Shown here piece after piece: positions 25,659 through 33,341 of a DNA stretch of 48,584 nt (its first letter is position 1; every line of letters starts with the position of its first letter). The notes under the pieces were generated by a model. That model searched no databases. It was not told the origin of the DNA and saw nothing but the letters and a program-made list of their open reading frames with translations. Origin of the DNA: CAZSNH01 sp052388455 (GTDB lineage: Bacteria; Pseudomonadota; Alphaproteobacteria; Rhizobiales; Hyphomicrobiaceae); assembly GCA_052388455.1 (NCBI GenBank), contig JBQTIA010000025.1:1-48584 (forward strand), read 5' to 3'. The translations under genes and the position numbers were made by a program.

Positions 25659-26386
25659 CCGAGGCCCCGACGGCGCCGCTTCAGGTCCGCGTCCGTCGCA
25701 AGATTTTTCCGGCCGTTGCCGGCCGCGAGGCGCTGACCGTGCTGCGCGACGTCGCCTTCGACGTAGAGCCGCGCTCGTTCGTCGTGCTGACCGGGCCTTC
25801 CGGGTGCGGCAAGTCGACCTTGCTCAACCTGATCGCCGGGCTCGACCGCGATTACGAGGGGTCGATCGATCTGGGCCACGGCGATCCGCGGCTGACCTTC
25901 ATTTTCCAGACCCCGCGACTGCTGCCCTGGCGGACGGTGCGCGAGAATATCGCGCTCTCGCTGCCAGACGGCGATCCCCGGCAGGCGCGGGTCGACGAGA
26001 TGATCGAACGGGTCGGGCTGACGGCGGCGGCGAGCGCCTATCCCGAGCGCACATCGCTCGGCATGCAGCGGCGGGCGGCGCTGGCCCGCGGCTTCATCCA
26101 AGAGCCCGACATCCTGTTCATGGACGAGCCCTTCGTCTCGCTGGACGATCCGACCGCGCAGGACCTTCGCGAGTTGCTGATCGGGTTGTGGAACCGGCGG
26201 CCGACGACGGTGCTGTTCGTTACCCACGACCGGGCCGAGGCGGTGATGCTGGGGACCAGAATCTTGCGCATGTCGGCCGGCTCTGCGAGTATTATGCAGG
26301 ACGAGGCGGTGCGGCTGACGACGGCCGAGCGCACTGACCGGGACGCCGTTCGGGCCGAGCAGAAGCGCATTTTCCGCGAGACCTGA
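25646..26386 (+). CDS. ABC transporter ATP-binding protein with non-canonical signature motif
   Basis: 246 aa from ATG 25646; ATG 25655 (ATGA overlap with the permease stop) is equally possible. Walker A GPSGCGKST, Q-loop IFQTPRLLPWRTV, Walker B ILFMDEPFVSLDD and H-loop FVTHD are intact, as in SsuB/TauB. The signature region reads ERTSLGMQRRAALARGF, so the usual LSGGM/LSGGQ is reduced to a SLGMQ form. That could lower ATPase activity or be a family trait. Third gene of the importer, 35 bases before mfnB. Confidence 0.88.
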   Translation: MAAMTEAPTAPLQVRVRRKIFPAVAGREALTVLRDVAFDVEPRSFVVLTGPSGCGKSTLLNLIAGLDRDYEGSIDLGHGDPRLTFIFQTPRLLPWRTVRENIALSLPDGDPRQARVDEMIERVGLTAAASAYPERTSLGMQRRAALARGFIQEPDILFMDEPFVSLDDPTAQDLRELLIGLWNRRPTTVLFVTHDRAEAVMLGTRILRMSAGSASIMQDEAVRLTTAERTDRDAVRAEQKRIFRET

Positions 26387-26421
26387 AGCGGGGCGCAATC
26401 ATATCAGACGGACTGATCGAG

Positions 26422-27150
26422 ATGAGACCGGCCGGACGATCGGTTCGATTTCTGGCGAGCGTGACGGACGAGCGCGAGGCGTTGCTGGCGCTGGCGAATG
26501 GGGCCGACGTCATCGACGGCAAGGATCCGGCCCGTGGCGCGCTGGGAGCATTGCCTGCGCAGGCGATCGCCCGCATCGTCGCCGTCGTCGACGGCCGGCG
26601 TCCTGTCAGCGCCACCATCGGTGACCTCGTAAAGCCCGATGACATCGCCCGGGCAGTCGAAGTCGTGGCGGCGACCGGCGTCGATCTGGTGAAGATCGGT
26701 CTCTTCTCGAACGCGACGGCTGGGGCGGTCATCGAGCGGCTGGCAGCAGGTTCAGTGGCGCCCGCCCGGCTGGTCGGGCTTCTGCTCGCAGATCGGCAGC
26801 CGGATTTCGGTATCGTGCCGATGCTGGGCGCCGCCGGATTTGCCGGCGTGATGATCGACACCTCGGACAAGTCTGCAGGTTCGCTCGGCGACCACATCTC
26901 GCTGACAGGGCTGGCCGGGTTCATCGCGCTCGGACGGGCGCACGGGCTTTCGGTCGGGCTGGCCGGCGCGCTGCGGATGCCGCATATCGCCGCCCTGCTG
27001 AACCTAGCGCCCGACATCCTCGGCTTCCGCGGCGCGCTGTGTAGCGGGGGACGGCGGACCGCGGCACTCGATGCCTCTGCTATCCGCGCCGTTCGCGCCG
27101 CCATCCCTCAGGCCATTTCTGAACCAATCGAAAAAGCGCTGGCTTCATGA
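26422..27150 (+). CDS. mfnB: (5-formylfuran-3-yl)methyl phosphate synthase (MfnB)
   Basis: 242 aa, a TIM-barrel of the DUF556/MfnB family. The start RFLASVTDEREALLALANGADVIDGKDP contains the expected Schiff-base lysine (IDGKDP, IDVKNP in archaea), followed by GALGALP, PVSATIGDL, VDLVKIGLF and a C-terminal ILGFRGALCSGGRR phosphate-binding loop. MfnB makes the furan ring phosphate of methanofuran from glyceraldehyde 3-phosphate. First clear cofactor gene of the block; its stop overlaps the next start by four bases. Confidence 0.93.
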   Translation: MRPAGRSVRFLASVTDEREALLALANGADVIDGKDPARGALGALPAQAIARIVAVVDGRRPVSATIGDLVKPDDIARAVEVVAATGVDLVKIGLFSNATAGAVIERLAAGSVAPARLVGLLLADRQPDFGIVPMLGAAGFAGVMIDTSDKSAGSLGDHISLTGLAGFIALGRAHGLSVGLAGALRMPHIAALLNLAPDILGFRGALCSGGRRTAALDASAIRAVRAAIPQAISEPIEKALAS

Positions 27151-27554
27151 GCAGCAAGAGAGACGAAACGATCTCAGCCGCGATGGCCGAGGGCACCCGG
27201 CCCGACCGCATTTTCGTGCGTGACTACGTGATCGACTGCAACATCGGCGTCTATGCCGAGGAGAAGGGCGTCACGCAAAAGGTGCGGCTCACCGTCGAAG
27301 CAAGCCTCGCGCCGACCGTGCGCAGTTCCCGCGACGAGATGGCCGAGGTGCCCTCCTACACCGATCTCATCGACGCCATCCATGCCGGGACCGAGAACGG
27401 CCATATCAATCTCGTCGAGACGTTCGCGGAGCGCATCGCCGCCCGGTGTCTCCAGGACCCGCGCATCGTTTCGATCGTCGTGTGCATCGAGAAGCTGGAG
27501 CGCGGGCCGGTGCGCGGCGTCGAAATCGTGCGCCGCCGTGGCACAGAGCGATGA
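27147..27554 (+). CDS. Dihydroneopterin aldolase family protein (FolB-like)
   Basis: 135 aa. FolB features: DRIFVRDYVIDCNIGVYAEEKGVTQKV (start of the tunnel fold), a PSYTDLIDAIHAG centre, LVETFAERIAARCLQDPRI and a C-terminal VCIEKLERGPVRGVEIVRRR with the conserved K-L/P area. FolB cleaves dihydroneopterin in folate synthesis; here, between mfnB and mfnE and overlapping both by four bases, it most likely serves H4MPT synthesis. Confidence 0.9.
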   Translation: MSSKRDETISAAMAEGTRPDRIFVRDYVIDCNIGVYAEEKGVTQKVRLTVEASLAPTVRSSRDEMAEVPSYTDLIDAIHAGTENGHINLVETFAERIAARCLQDPRIVSIVVCIEKLERGPVRGVEIVRRRGTER

Positions 27555-28192
27555 CGTCCGCCGTTCGAGGCGCCGGCCATGGCAGGTCGGACACCAGTTC
27601 CCCCCTGGTTCTGAAAATCGGAGGCAGTCTTGCTGCCTCGTCGCGACTGGACCTGATTCTGCGCGCCGTCGAACGCGCTTCGCGTCCCGTTGTTATCGTT
27701 CCCGGCGGCGGGCCGTTCGCGGATGCGGTGCGTCAGTCCCAGGCCGCGCTCGGCTACGACGACCGCACGGCGCACCGCATGGCACTGCTGGCCATGCACC
27801 AGATGGCCGAGGTTCTGTGTGGAAAGTTCGCGGCTTTGCAGCGGGTGCATTCCAACGCCGAAATGCGCCAGGCATGGCAGGAGCGGTGGGTCCCCATCTG
27901 GTTTCCGTTCACCTTGATGTCGAATGACCATGCCGTGCCGCTGGACTGGAGCGTCACATCCGATGGACTGGCCGCGCGGCTCGCTGAAGTTTTGGGCGAC
28001 GTGCCTGTCGTTCTCGTCAAGTCGTGCGCCGTGCCGGCCTCGGCCGATGCCGCAGAGCTGGCGCGGCGCGGTATCGTCGACCTCGCTTTCGCCGACATCG
28101 TCGCGAGGGCGGAACTCGACTGGCGGGTGCTCGGATGCGATGACGACGCGGAGCTGGAGCATTGGCTCGGCCGCAATCCGCTGTTCGCGTGA
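27551..28192 (+). CDS. mfnE: Amino-acid-kinase-fold protein, probable furan phosphate kinase (MfnE-like)
   Basis: 213 aa from ATG 27551 (ATGA overlap). Amino acid kinase fold: LVLKIGGSLAAS, VVIVPGGGPFADAV, a helical ALLAMHQMAEVL stretch, PLDWSVTSDGLAARLAEVLG and VVLVKSCAVP. In archaea MfnE phosphorylates aminomethylfuran-methyl phosphate to the diphosphate used to build methanofuran. Assignment rests on fold plus the mfnB neighbour; an unrelated small-molecule kinase of the family is the alternative. Confidence 0.85.
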   Translation: MTSAVRGAGHGRSDTSSPLVLKIGGSLAASSRLDLILRAVERASRPVVIVPGGGPFADAVRQSQAALGYDDRTAHRMALLAMHQMAEVLCGKFAALQRVHSNAEMRQAWQERWVPIWFPFTLMSNDHAVPLDWSVTSDGLAARLAEVLGDVPVVLVKSCAVPASADAAELARRGIVDLAFADIVARAELDWRVLGCDDDAELEHWLGRNPLFA

Positions 28193-28266
28193 CCACTGCC
28201 GGCCGCGCCGATCCTGGTTTGCAATCGACAATCGACGCCAGCTCCACCCCATGCTAGCCCGCTGCC

Positions 28267-28827
28267 ATGGCTGAAAAGAAAATCAAGACCCCTCGCTTCG
28301 GCTGGGCGCTGACCGGCTCGGGACACTACTTCAAGGAAAGCCTCGCCATCATGCGCGGGCTGCCCGACCTTGATGTGTTCCTGTCGAGCGCGGCGGAAGA
28401 AGTGCTCAATATGTACAAGCAGGAGCTGACCTTCGCCGAGGGCACGCGCATCTACAAGGATCGCACGGCGAGCGCCGCGCCGGTCGGCAATTTCTATTAT
28501 GGCGTCTATCACACGCTGATCCTCGGCCCCGCGACATCGAACACGGTCGCCAAGTGCGTGCTCGGCATCTCCGACAACCTGCCGACCAACGTCTTCGCGC
28601 AGGCCGGCAAGTGCCGCGTGCCGGCGATCGTGTTCGCCTGCGATACGCAACCCGAGATGGACACCGAGGCACCGAAGGGCATGGTCAAGGTCTACCCCCG
28701 CCGTATCGATCTCGAAAACACCGAGAAGCTAAAAACCTTCGAGGCGACGACGGTGGTCGAGACGCTGCCCGAGCTCGAACTCGCGGTCGAGGAGCGGCTC
28801 AAGTGGCTGAAAAGCTCCTCTTCCTGA
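28267..28827 (+). CDS. Flavoprotein of the H4MPT gene cluster (DmrB/AfpA-like)
   Basis: 186 aa, HFCD/flavoprotein-type Rossmann fold. FMN-site segments: WALTGSGHYFKESLAIM near the start, VFLSSAAEEVL, and GPATSNTVAKCVLGISDNL, then PAIVFACDTQPEM. Related archaeal proteins include dihydromethanopterin reductase DmrB and archaeoflavoprotein AfpA; in methylotrophs homologues sit in H4MPT clusters. Reduction of dihydromethanopterin is a plausible role. Overlaps the next gene by 25 bases. Confidence 0.88.
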   Translation: MAEKKIKTPRFGWALTGSGHYFKESLAIMRGLPDLDVFLSSAAEEVLNMYKQELTFAEGTRIYKDRTASAAPVGNFYYGVYHTLILGPATSNTVAKCVLGISDNLPTNVFAQAGKCRVPAIVFACDTQPEMDTEAPKGMVKVYPRRIDLENTEKLKTFEATTVVETLPELELAVEERLKWLKSSSS

Positions 28828-30194
28828 CCGGCCACCTCGCCGAGGCGCGGGTAACGGCGACGGTCGCCGGCCTCGGCCTGCCCGAGGGGTCGTGGCGGGT
28901 CGCCAACATCGGCATCAAGGTCGCCGCACTCATGACGGAGGCGATCGTCAGGAACCGTCTGAAGCCGCCGCTCGAGGCCACCCGCGTCATCCTTCCCGGC
29001 CGCTGTCGCATGGATCTCAAATCGCTCGAGGCGCATTTCGGCGTGCCGTTCGAGCGCGGGCCGGACGAGATCGTCGATCTGCCCGAGGCGTTCGGCAAGG
29101 GCGGCAAACCCGCCGATCTGTCGCGGCATGATCTCAGGATCTTCGCCGAGATTGTCGAGGCGCCGGGACTGACGGTGGCGCAGTTGCTTGCCCGCGCTGG
29201 TGAGCTGAGGGCGGCCGGCGCCGACGTTATCGACATCGGCTGTCAGCCGGACGTGGCGTTCCCGCATCTCGAAGAAGTGGTGACAGCGCTCAAGTCCGCC
29301 GGATTCAAGGTCAGCGTCGACAGCGGCGATGTGGAGGAGTTGCGTCGGGGCGCAAGGGCCGGCGCGGATTTTGTTCTCTCGCTGGACGAGACGACGCTCG
29401 ACGCCGTGGCCGGCACCCAGTGCGTTCCCGTGCTGGTGCCGAAGCCGCATGGCGATCTTCAATCCCTCGTGCGGGCGATCGACAAGGCGAAGGCGATGGG
29501 ACTTCCGCACCTCGCCGATCCGATCCTCGATCCCATTCATTTCGGTTTCATGGCCTCGCTCGAACGCTATGCCGAGCTGCGGCGGCGGTGTCCCGACGTC
29601 GAAATCCTCATGGGGACAGGTAACCTCACCGAGCTGACCGACGCCGACAGCCAGGGCGTGACGGCGGCGCTGCTCGGCATCTGCTCGGAACTCGCCATCC
29701 GCAACGTGCTGATCGTTCAGGTTTCGCCTCACACGCGCCGGACCGTGCAGGAGCACGACGCCGCGCGCCGGATGATGTTCCGGTCTCGCGAGGACAAGAG
29801 CCTGCCCAAAGGCTACGGCGGCGGGCTGCTGTCGCTGCACGATCTGAAGCCCTTTCCGCAGACGCCGGCAGAAATCGCATCCGCGGCGAAGGGCGTGCGC
29901 GACGCCAATTTCCGCATCGAGGCGGCCGAGGACGGGTTGCATATCTACAATCGCGACGGCCATCACTTCGCCGCCGATCCGTTCGAGCTGTTTGAAAAGC
30001 TCGGCGTCGAGGCCGACGGCAGCCATGCCTTCTATCTCGGCTACGAACTGGCCAAGGCCGAGATCGCCCGTGCGCTCGGCAAGCGCTATGCTCAGGACAA
30101 CCCCCTCGACTGGGGGGTCGCTGCCGACAGGAAGAGCGAAGACCTGACGCGCCACGCTCCCGAAGGCGCAACGCTGAAGGCTAAGAAACCCTGA
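28803..30194 (+). CDS. Dihydropteroate synthase-like protein (DUF6513), H4MPT biosynthesis
   Basis: 463 aa from GTG 28803, inside the end of the flavoprotein gene. Residues 1-110 are a DUF6513-type domain (EKLLFLTGHLAEARVTATV, ATRVILPGRCRMDL); the middle is a DHPS-like TIM barrel (AGADVIDIGCQPDVAFPHLE, KVSVDSGDVEELRRGARAG, HFGFMASLERYAELRRR, EILMGTGNLTELTDADSQG); the end has FRIEAAEDGLHIYNRDGHHF. Archaeal homologues are proposed to join the pterin to the aryl moiety of H4MPT. Followed at once by a palindrome. Confidence 0.92.
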   Translation: MAEKLLFLTGHLAEARVTATVAGLGLPEGSWRVANIGIKVAALMTEAIVRNRLKPPLEATRVILPGRCRMDLKSLEAHFGVPFERGPDEIVDLPEAFGKGGKPADLSRHDLRIFAEIVEAPGLTVAQLLARAGELRAAGADVIDIGCQPDVAFPHLEEVVTALKSAGFKVSVDSGDVEELRRGARAGADFVLSLDETTLDAVAGTQCVPVLVPKPHGDLQSLVRAIDKAKAMGLPHLADPILDPIHFGFMASLERYAELRRRCPDVEILMGTGNLTELTDADSQGVTAALLGICSELAIRNVLIVQVSPHTRRTVQEHDAARRMMFRSREDKSLPKGYGGGLLSLHDLKPFPQTPAEIASAAKGVRDANFRIEAAEDGLHIYNRDGHHFAADPFELFEKLGVEADGSHAFYLGYELAKAEIARALGKRYAQDNPLDWGVAADRKSEDLTRHAPEGATLKAKKP

Positions 30195-30199
30195 GGGCC

Positions 30200-30228
30200 G
30201 GGTGTCAGACCCTCCGGGTCTGACACCC
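30200..30228. repeat. Perfect 13-bp hairpin (REP-like palindrome)
   Basis: GGGTGTCAGACCC (30200-30212), loop TCC, GGGTCTGACACCC (30216-30228). It follows the DUF6513 stop by five bases and has no T-run, so it looks like a REP-type palindrome rather than an intrinsic terminator, though it may still protect or attenuate the transcript before the DUF447 gene. Confidence 0.85.
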
Positions 30229-30271
30229 GTCGAGTGTTGTGCCTGTGGCCGGATCCTACCGAGGAAACCGA

Positions 30272-30856
30272 ATGCCGAGAATCGTCGAAACGATCGTCAC
30301 GACCCAGAATGCCGGCGGCGACGTACATATCGCGCCGCTGGGGCTCATCGAGGATGGCGACAACTGGATCATCGCACCGTTCCGTCCCTCGCGGACGCTG
30401 GACAACCTGATCGCCAATCCGTGTGCGGTCGCGAGCCACACCGACGACGTGCGCGTGTTCGCCGGCTGCCTGACCGGACGGCGCGACTGGCCGCTGAAGC
30501 CGGCCGAGAAGGTCAAAGGCAAATTTCTCGCCGGCGCGCTGACCCACTGGGAGCTGACGGTCGACAAGCTCACCGAAGACGCGCAGCGGCCGCGCTTTTC
30601 CTGCCGCGTGGTGCATACGGCGTCCCACGCGCCGTGGCCCGGCTTCAATCGCGCGCAGGTGGCGGTGCTGGAATTGGCGGTTCTCGTCACGCGCCTGCAC
30701 ATGCTGCCGGCCGCCAAGATCGAAAGCGAGCTGCAATATCTCGACATCGCCGTCTCGAAGACCGCCGGCCCGCGCGAGCGCGAAGCGTGGGGCTGGCTGA
30801 TGGAAAAGATCGACGCCTGGCGCCGCGGCGATCCGGAGGCGGGCCGCAAATCGTAA
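30272..30856 (+). CDS. DUF447 family protein, C1-cofactor cluster
   Basis: 194 aa from ATG 30272 with GAGGAAA at 30261-30267. DUF447 proteins have an FMN-binding split-barrel fold; visible segments are ETIVTTQNAGGDVHIAPLGL, the FRPSRTLDNLIANPCAV strand, ALTHWELTVDKL and a CRVVHTASHAPWPGFNRAQ centre, with a C-terminal helical domain. Homologues occur with H4MPT/methanofuran genes in archaea and methylotrophs; reaction unknown. Same strand, 77 bases after the DUF6513 gene and separated by a palindrome. Confidence 0.88.
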   Translation: MPRIVETIVTTQNAGGDVHIAPLGLIEDGDNWIIAPFRPSRTLDNLIANPCAVASHTDDVRVFAGCLTGRRDWPLKPAEKVKGKFLAGALTHWELTVDKLTEDAQRPRFSCRVVHTASHAPWPGFNRAQVAVLELAVLVTRLHMLPAAKIESELQYLDIAVSKTAGPREREAWGWLMEKIDAWRRGDPEAGRKS

Positions 30857-30890
30857 GCTCGGACGGACGAACCTCGGAGTAGCATTTCCC

Positions 30891-31436
30891 ATGCGGATCG
30901 TGAGCTTGCGAGATTTTGCAACGGTCCTGGCAGTTGCGGCCTCGTGTTTGGCGCGGCCCGCACTGGCCCAGGCACGGCCGCCCGCCGTCGAGCCCATCGT
31001 TCTGCTGTCGGACGGTCGGGTTGCGGCCTGCGGCGCGCGGGCAACCTTCTCGGAGGCGGACGGCGTGATCGTTCTCGACGTGATGCTGCGGAGAAAGGGC
31101 GACGGGGCGGATCTCGTCCTTGGCGGCTCGTGGCACACGCCGCAGGGCCGGGCCAGATCCATCGACGCCCTCACCCTGTCGACGGCAACGGTGCATACGA
31201 AGGCGTTCGCAATAGGCGCCCCGGTCATGGGCGCGTCGGGCCGCGAAGTCACGGCGCCCGCCGCCGACCCGCGGGTGACGACGCTCATCCAGGAGCTGAT
31301 GGTGTCCGGCGGCAGCATCGAAATCGCCGTCGACGGCGCCTCACCGCGGTCGCTGGTGGTGCCGGGACCGATCCCGCACGCCACGCGATCACTCTATCTC
31401 AACTGTGCCGGCGATCTCTTCCGGCCGGGGGAGTGA
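30891..31436 (+). CDS. Uncharacterised exported protein
   Basis: 181 aa; signal peptide FATVLAVAASCLARPALAQA. The mature chain is a beta-rich single domain: IVLLSDGRVAACGARATFSE, VIVLDVMLRRKGDGADL, a Ser/Thr-rich middle and TRSLYLNCAGDLF at the end; two cysteines may form a disulfide. No family recognised. It is 34 bases after the DUF447 gene and may belong to the same transcript. Confidence 0.7.
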   Translation: MRIVSLRDFATVLAVAASCLARPALAQARPPAVEPIVLLSDGRVAACGARATFSEADGVIVLDVMLRRKGDGADLVLGGSWHTPQGRARSIDALTLSTATVHTKAFAIGAPVMGASGREVTAPAADPRVTTLIQELMVSGGSIEIAVDGASPRSLVVPGPIPHATRSLYLNCAGDLFRPGE

Positions 31437-31492
31437 GTGATGGAGGGCACTCAACCGCCATCACCTTGGCGGCGCAAGGCCAATCGAAAGTT

Positions 31493-31792
31493 TTAAGCAG
31501 CTTTGTGCGTTCTTATCCGGGCCATGACCTTGGGCCATGTGGTGCGCTGAGCGAGACGCAGATCATAAGTGCTCTGCAGTCGCAGCCACATCTCAGGGGT
31601 CGTTCCGAAGAACTTCGCCAGCCGCAGTGCTGTATCGGCCGTGATGGTGCGCTCCCCTTTGACGATCGCCGCGATGCGGCTCACCGGCACGTCGATGTCG
31701 CGCGCCAACTTGTTCTGACTGATGCCTAGTGGCTCCAGAAATTCCGCGAGAAGGATCTCGCCGGGCGGTATGGGGTCGTGGTGCTCGGCCAT
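31493..31792 (-). CDS. higA: HigA-family antitoxin (XRE), orphan
   Basis: 99 aa. Typical HigA: PIPPGEILLAEFLEPLGISQ, helix-turn-helix ISQNKLARDIDVPVSRIAAI, then KGERTITADTALRLAKFFGT and PEMWLRLQSTYDLRLA. HigA neutralises the HigB ribosome-dependent RNase and represses the operon. Only the last residues of higB remain upstream (31808-31882), so this is an antitoxin without its toxin. Confidence 0.92.
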   Translation of the reverse strand: MAEHHDPIPPGEILLAEFLEPLGISQNKLARDIDVPVSRIAAIVKGERTITADTALRLAKFFGTTPEMWLRLQSTYDLRLAQRTTWPKVMARIRTHKAA

Positions 31793-31807
31793 GTTGTTAA
31801 CTTTCGT

Positions 31808-31882
31808 TCAGTGATAGTCGACGATCTCCACATCACAGTCATCGGGCGATCGGGCTATGTCCCGGAACGCCGCCGGGGACAT
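31808..31882 (-). pseudogene. higB: HigB toxin C-terminal remnant
   Basis: On the minus strand the last 11 codons before the TGA at 31808-31810 read DDCDVEIVDYH, the characteristic end of HigB toxins (DVEIVDYH). It stops 15 bases before the higA start, the normal higBA arrangement. Upstream the frame runs straight into the palindrome at 31875-31917 and no HigB N-terminus (RHKGL...) is found. Confidence 0.75.
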
Positions 31883-31917
31883 GACCCGAATGCGCCAGCA
31901 TTCGGGATCGTGTCCCC
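31875..31917. repeat. REP-like imperfect hairpin at the higB break point
   Basis: GGGGACATGA-CCCGAATGC (31875 onward) pairs with GCATTCGGGATCGTGTCCCC (to 31917) around a short GCCA loop, with one bulge and one mismatch. The arm GGGGACA.GA..CCCGAATGC is REP-like. Its position between the higB tail and metC suggests insertion or recombination there removed most of higB. Confidence 0.8.
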
Positions 31918-31948
31918 ATAAACGCGACGTAGCGGCTTAAAGTCGTCA

Positions 31949-33151
31949 TCACCGGCCGGCGCTGCGCAGCCGCTCGAGGCCGGCCGTGAGATCGCGCTTC
32001 AGGTCGTCGACGTCTTCGAGGCCGATGTGGAAGCGCAGGGCCGGACCCTCGGCGGTCCAGTGCGTCGCGGTGCGATAGGACGTCGGGTCGAAGGGGATGA
32101 CGAGGCTCTCGTAGCCGCCCCACGAATAACCCATGCCGAAGAGCTGCAGGCCGTCGAGCATGGCGGCAATCGCGGATTTCGGGGTGGGGTGCAGGATGAC
32201 GGAAAACAGTCCGCTGGCCCCGGAAAAGTCTCGCGTCCATAGCGCGTGGCCGGGATCGCCGGGCAGTGCCGGATGGAGAACGCGCGCTACCTCGGGGCGT
32301 TCTTGCAGAAAGCGCGCGATGGAGAGGCCCGAGGACTGATGCCGCGCGAGCCGCACGTCGAGGGTGCGCAGGCCGCGCAGACCGAGAAAGGTTTCCTCGC
32401 TGCCCGGACACACGCCGAGCACGCCGCAGGACCGCTCGACGTGGCGGGCGGCGCGCGCATTCGAGGTGACGGCGCCGAGCATGGCGTCCGCGTGGCCGAC
32501 GATATACTTGGTCGCCGCCTGGATCGAAACGTCGACGCCATGCGCGAAGGGTTTGAAATAGAGCGGGCTGGACCAGGTGTTGTCCATCAGCAGCCAAAGC
32601 CCGCGCGCCTTGCAGGCGGAGGCGATGGCTGGAATGTCCTGCACCTCGAAGGTCTGCGAGCCGGGGCTCTCGGTGAAAACGAGGCGCGTGTTGGGACGCA
32701 GCAGCGATGCGATGCCGGCGCCGATCAGCGGGTCGTAGTATTCCGTCTCGACACCGAGCTTGGCGAGCATCAGGTCGCAGAACTGCCGCGTCGGCTGATA
32801 GACGCTGTCGACAACCAGGATGTGATCGCCGCTTTCCACGAAGGCCAGGATGGCGCTCGTGACGGCCTGATAGCCGGAGGCCGTCAGTCGCGTCTCGGCG
32901 CCGCCCTCGATCTCGGCGATCGCCTGCTCCAGGGCCCTTACAGTGGGTGTTCCCCGCCGGCCATAGGTGTAGGGCTGGGCCTTGGCTTCGAGCGCGGAGA
33001 CACTCGGGAACAGAACGGTCGATCCGCGGTAGACCGGCGGATTGACGAATCCGTGCTGGGCCGCCGGATCGCGGCCCGCGTGGATGACGCGGGTCGGCTG
33101 CGTCGCGAAGGTGTGCGGCGGATCGTCGGGATTGTGCGTATTGCGGGCCAT
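31949..33151 (-). CDS. metC: Cystathionine beta-lyase (MetC)
   Basis: 400 aa from ATG 33151; an in-frame start at 33199 adds residues not expected. Cys/Met-metabolism PLP enzyme: YGRRGTPTVRALEQAIAEIEG, the SGYQAVTSAILAF segment, LLMDNTWSSPLYFKPFAHG with the PLP aspartate, and ATKYIVGHADAMLG with the Schiff-base lysine. Cleaves cystathionine to homocysteine, pyruvate and ammonia. Last part GYSWGGYESL is typical of MetC. Divergent from the gene at 33342. Confidence 0.95.
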   Translation of the reverse strand: MARNTHNPDDPPHTFATQPTRVIHAGRDPAAQHGFVNPPVYRGSTVLFPSVSALEAKAQPYTYGRRGTPTVRALEQAIAEIEGGAETRLTASGYQAVTSAILAFVESGDHILVVDSVYQPTRQFCDLMLAKLGVETEYYDPLIGAGIASLLRPNTRLVFTESPGSQTFEVQDIPAIASACKARGLWLLMDNTWSSPLYFKPFAHGVDVSIQAATKYIVGHADAMLGAVTSNARAARHVERSCGVLGVCPGSEETFLGLRGLRTLDVRLARHQSSGLSIARFLQERPEVARVLHPALPGDPGHALWTRDFSGASGLFSVILHPTPKSAIAAMLDGLQLFGMGYSWGGYESLVIPFDPTSYRTATHWTAEGPALRFHIGLEDVDDLKRDLTAGLERLRSAGR

Positions 33152-33341
33152 CTTCTGGCCCCTTTCGGCCGAGGTCGCGAGCGAGCCCGTGTGGCGCATG
33201 TTGCCCCCGCGGTCAAGACCTTGACCGGCGGACGCCGACGCGGGATTGATCGGAGGGAGGCGAGTGCGATCCGGCCGCGGCGCGTCACGATCCTTCCATG
33301 ACCTTCGCTAGTCGATTTGCGACCCGAGAGATTGGCCTTTG

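Noticed and set aside
28692..30155. 487-codon minus-strand frame opposite the DUF6513 gene
   Set aside because: Antisense to a recognised H4MPT gene, no independent evidence.
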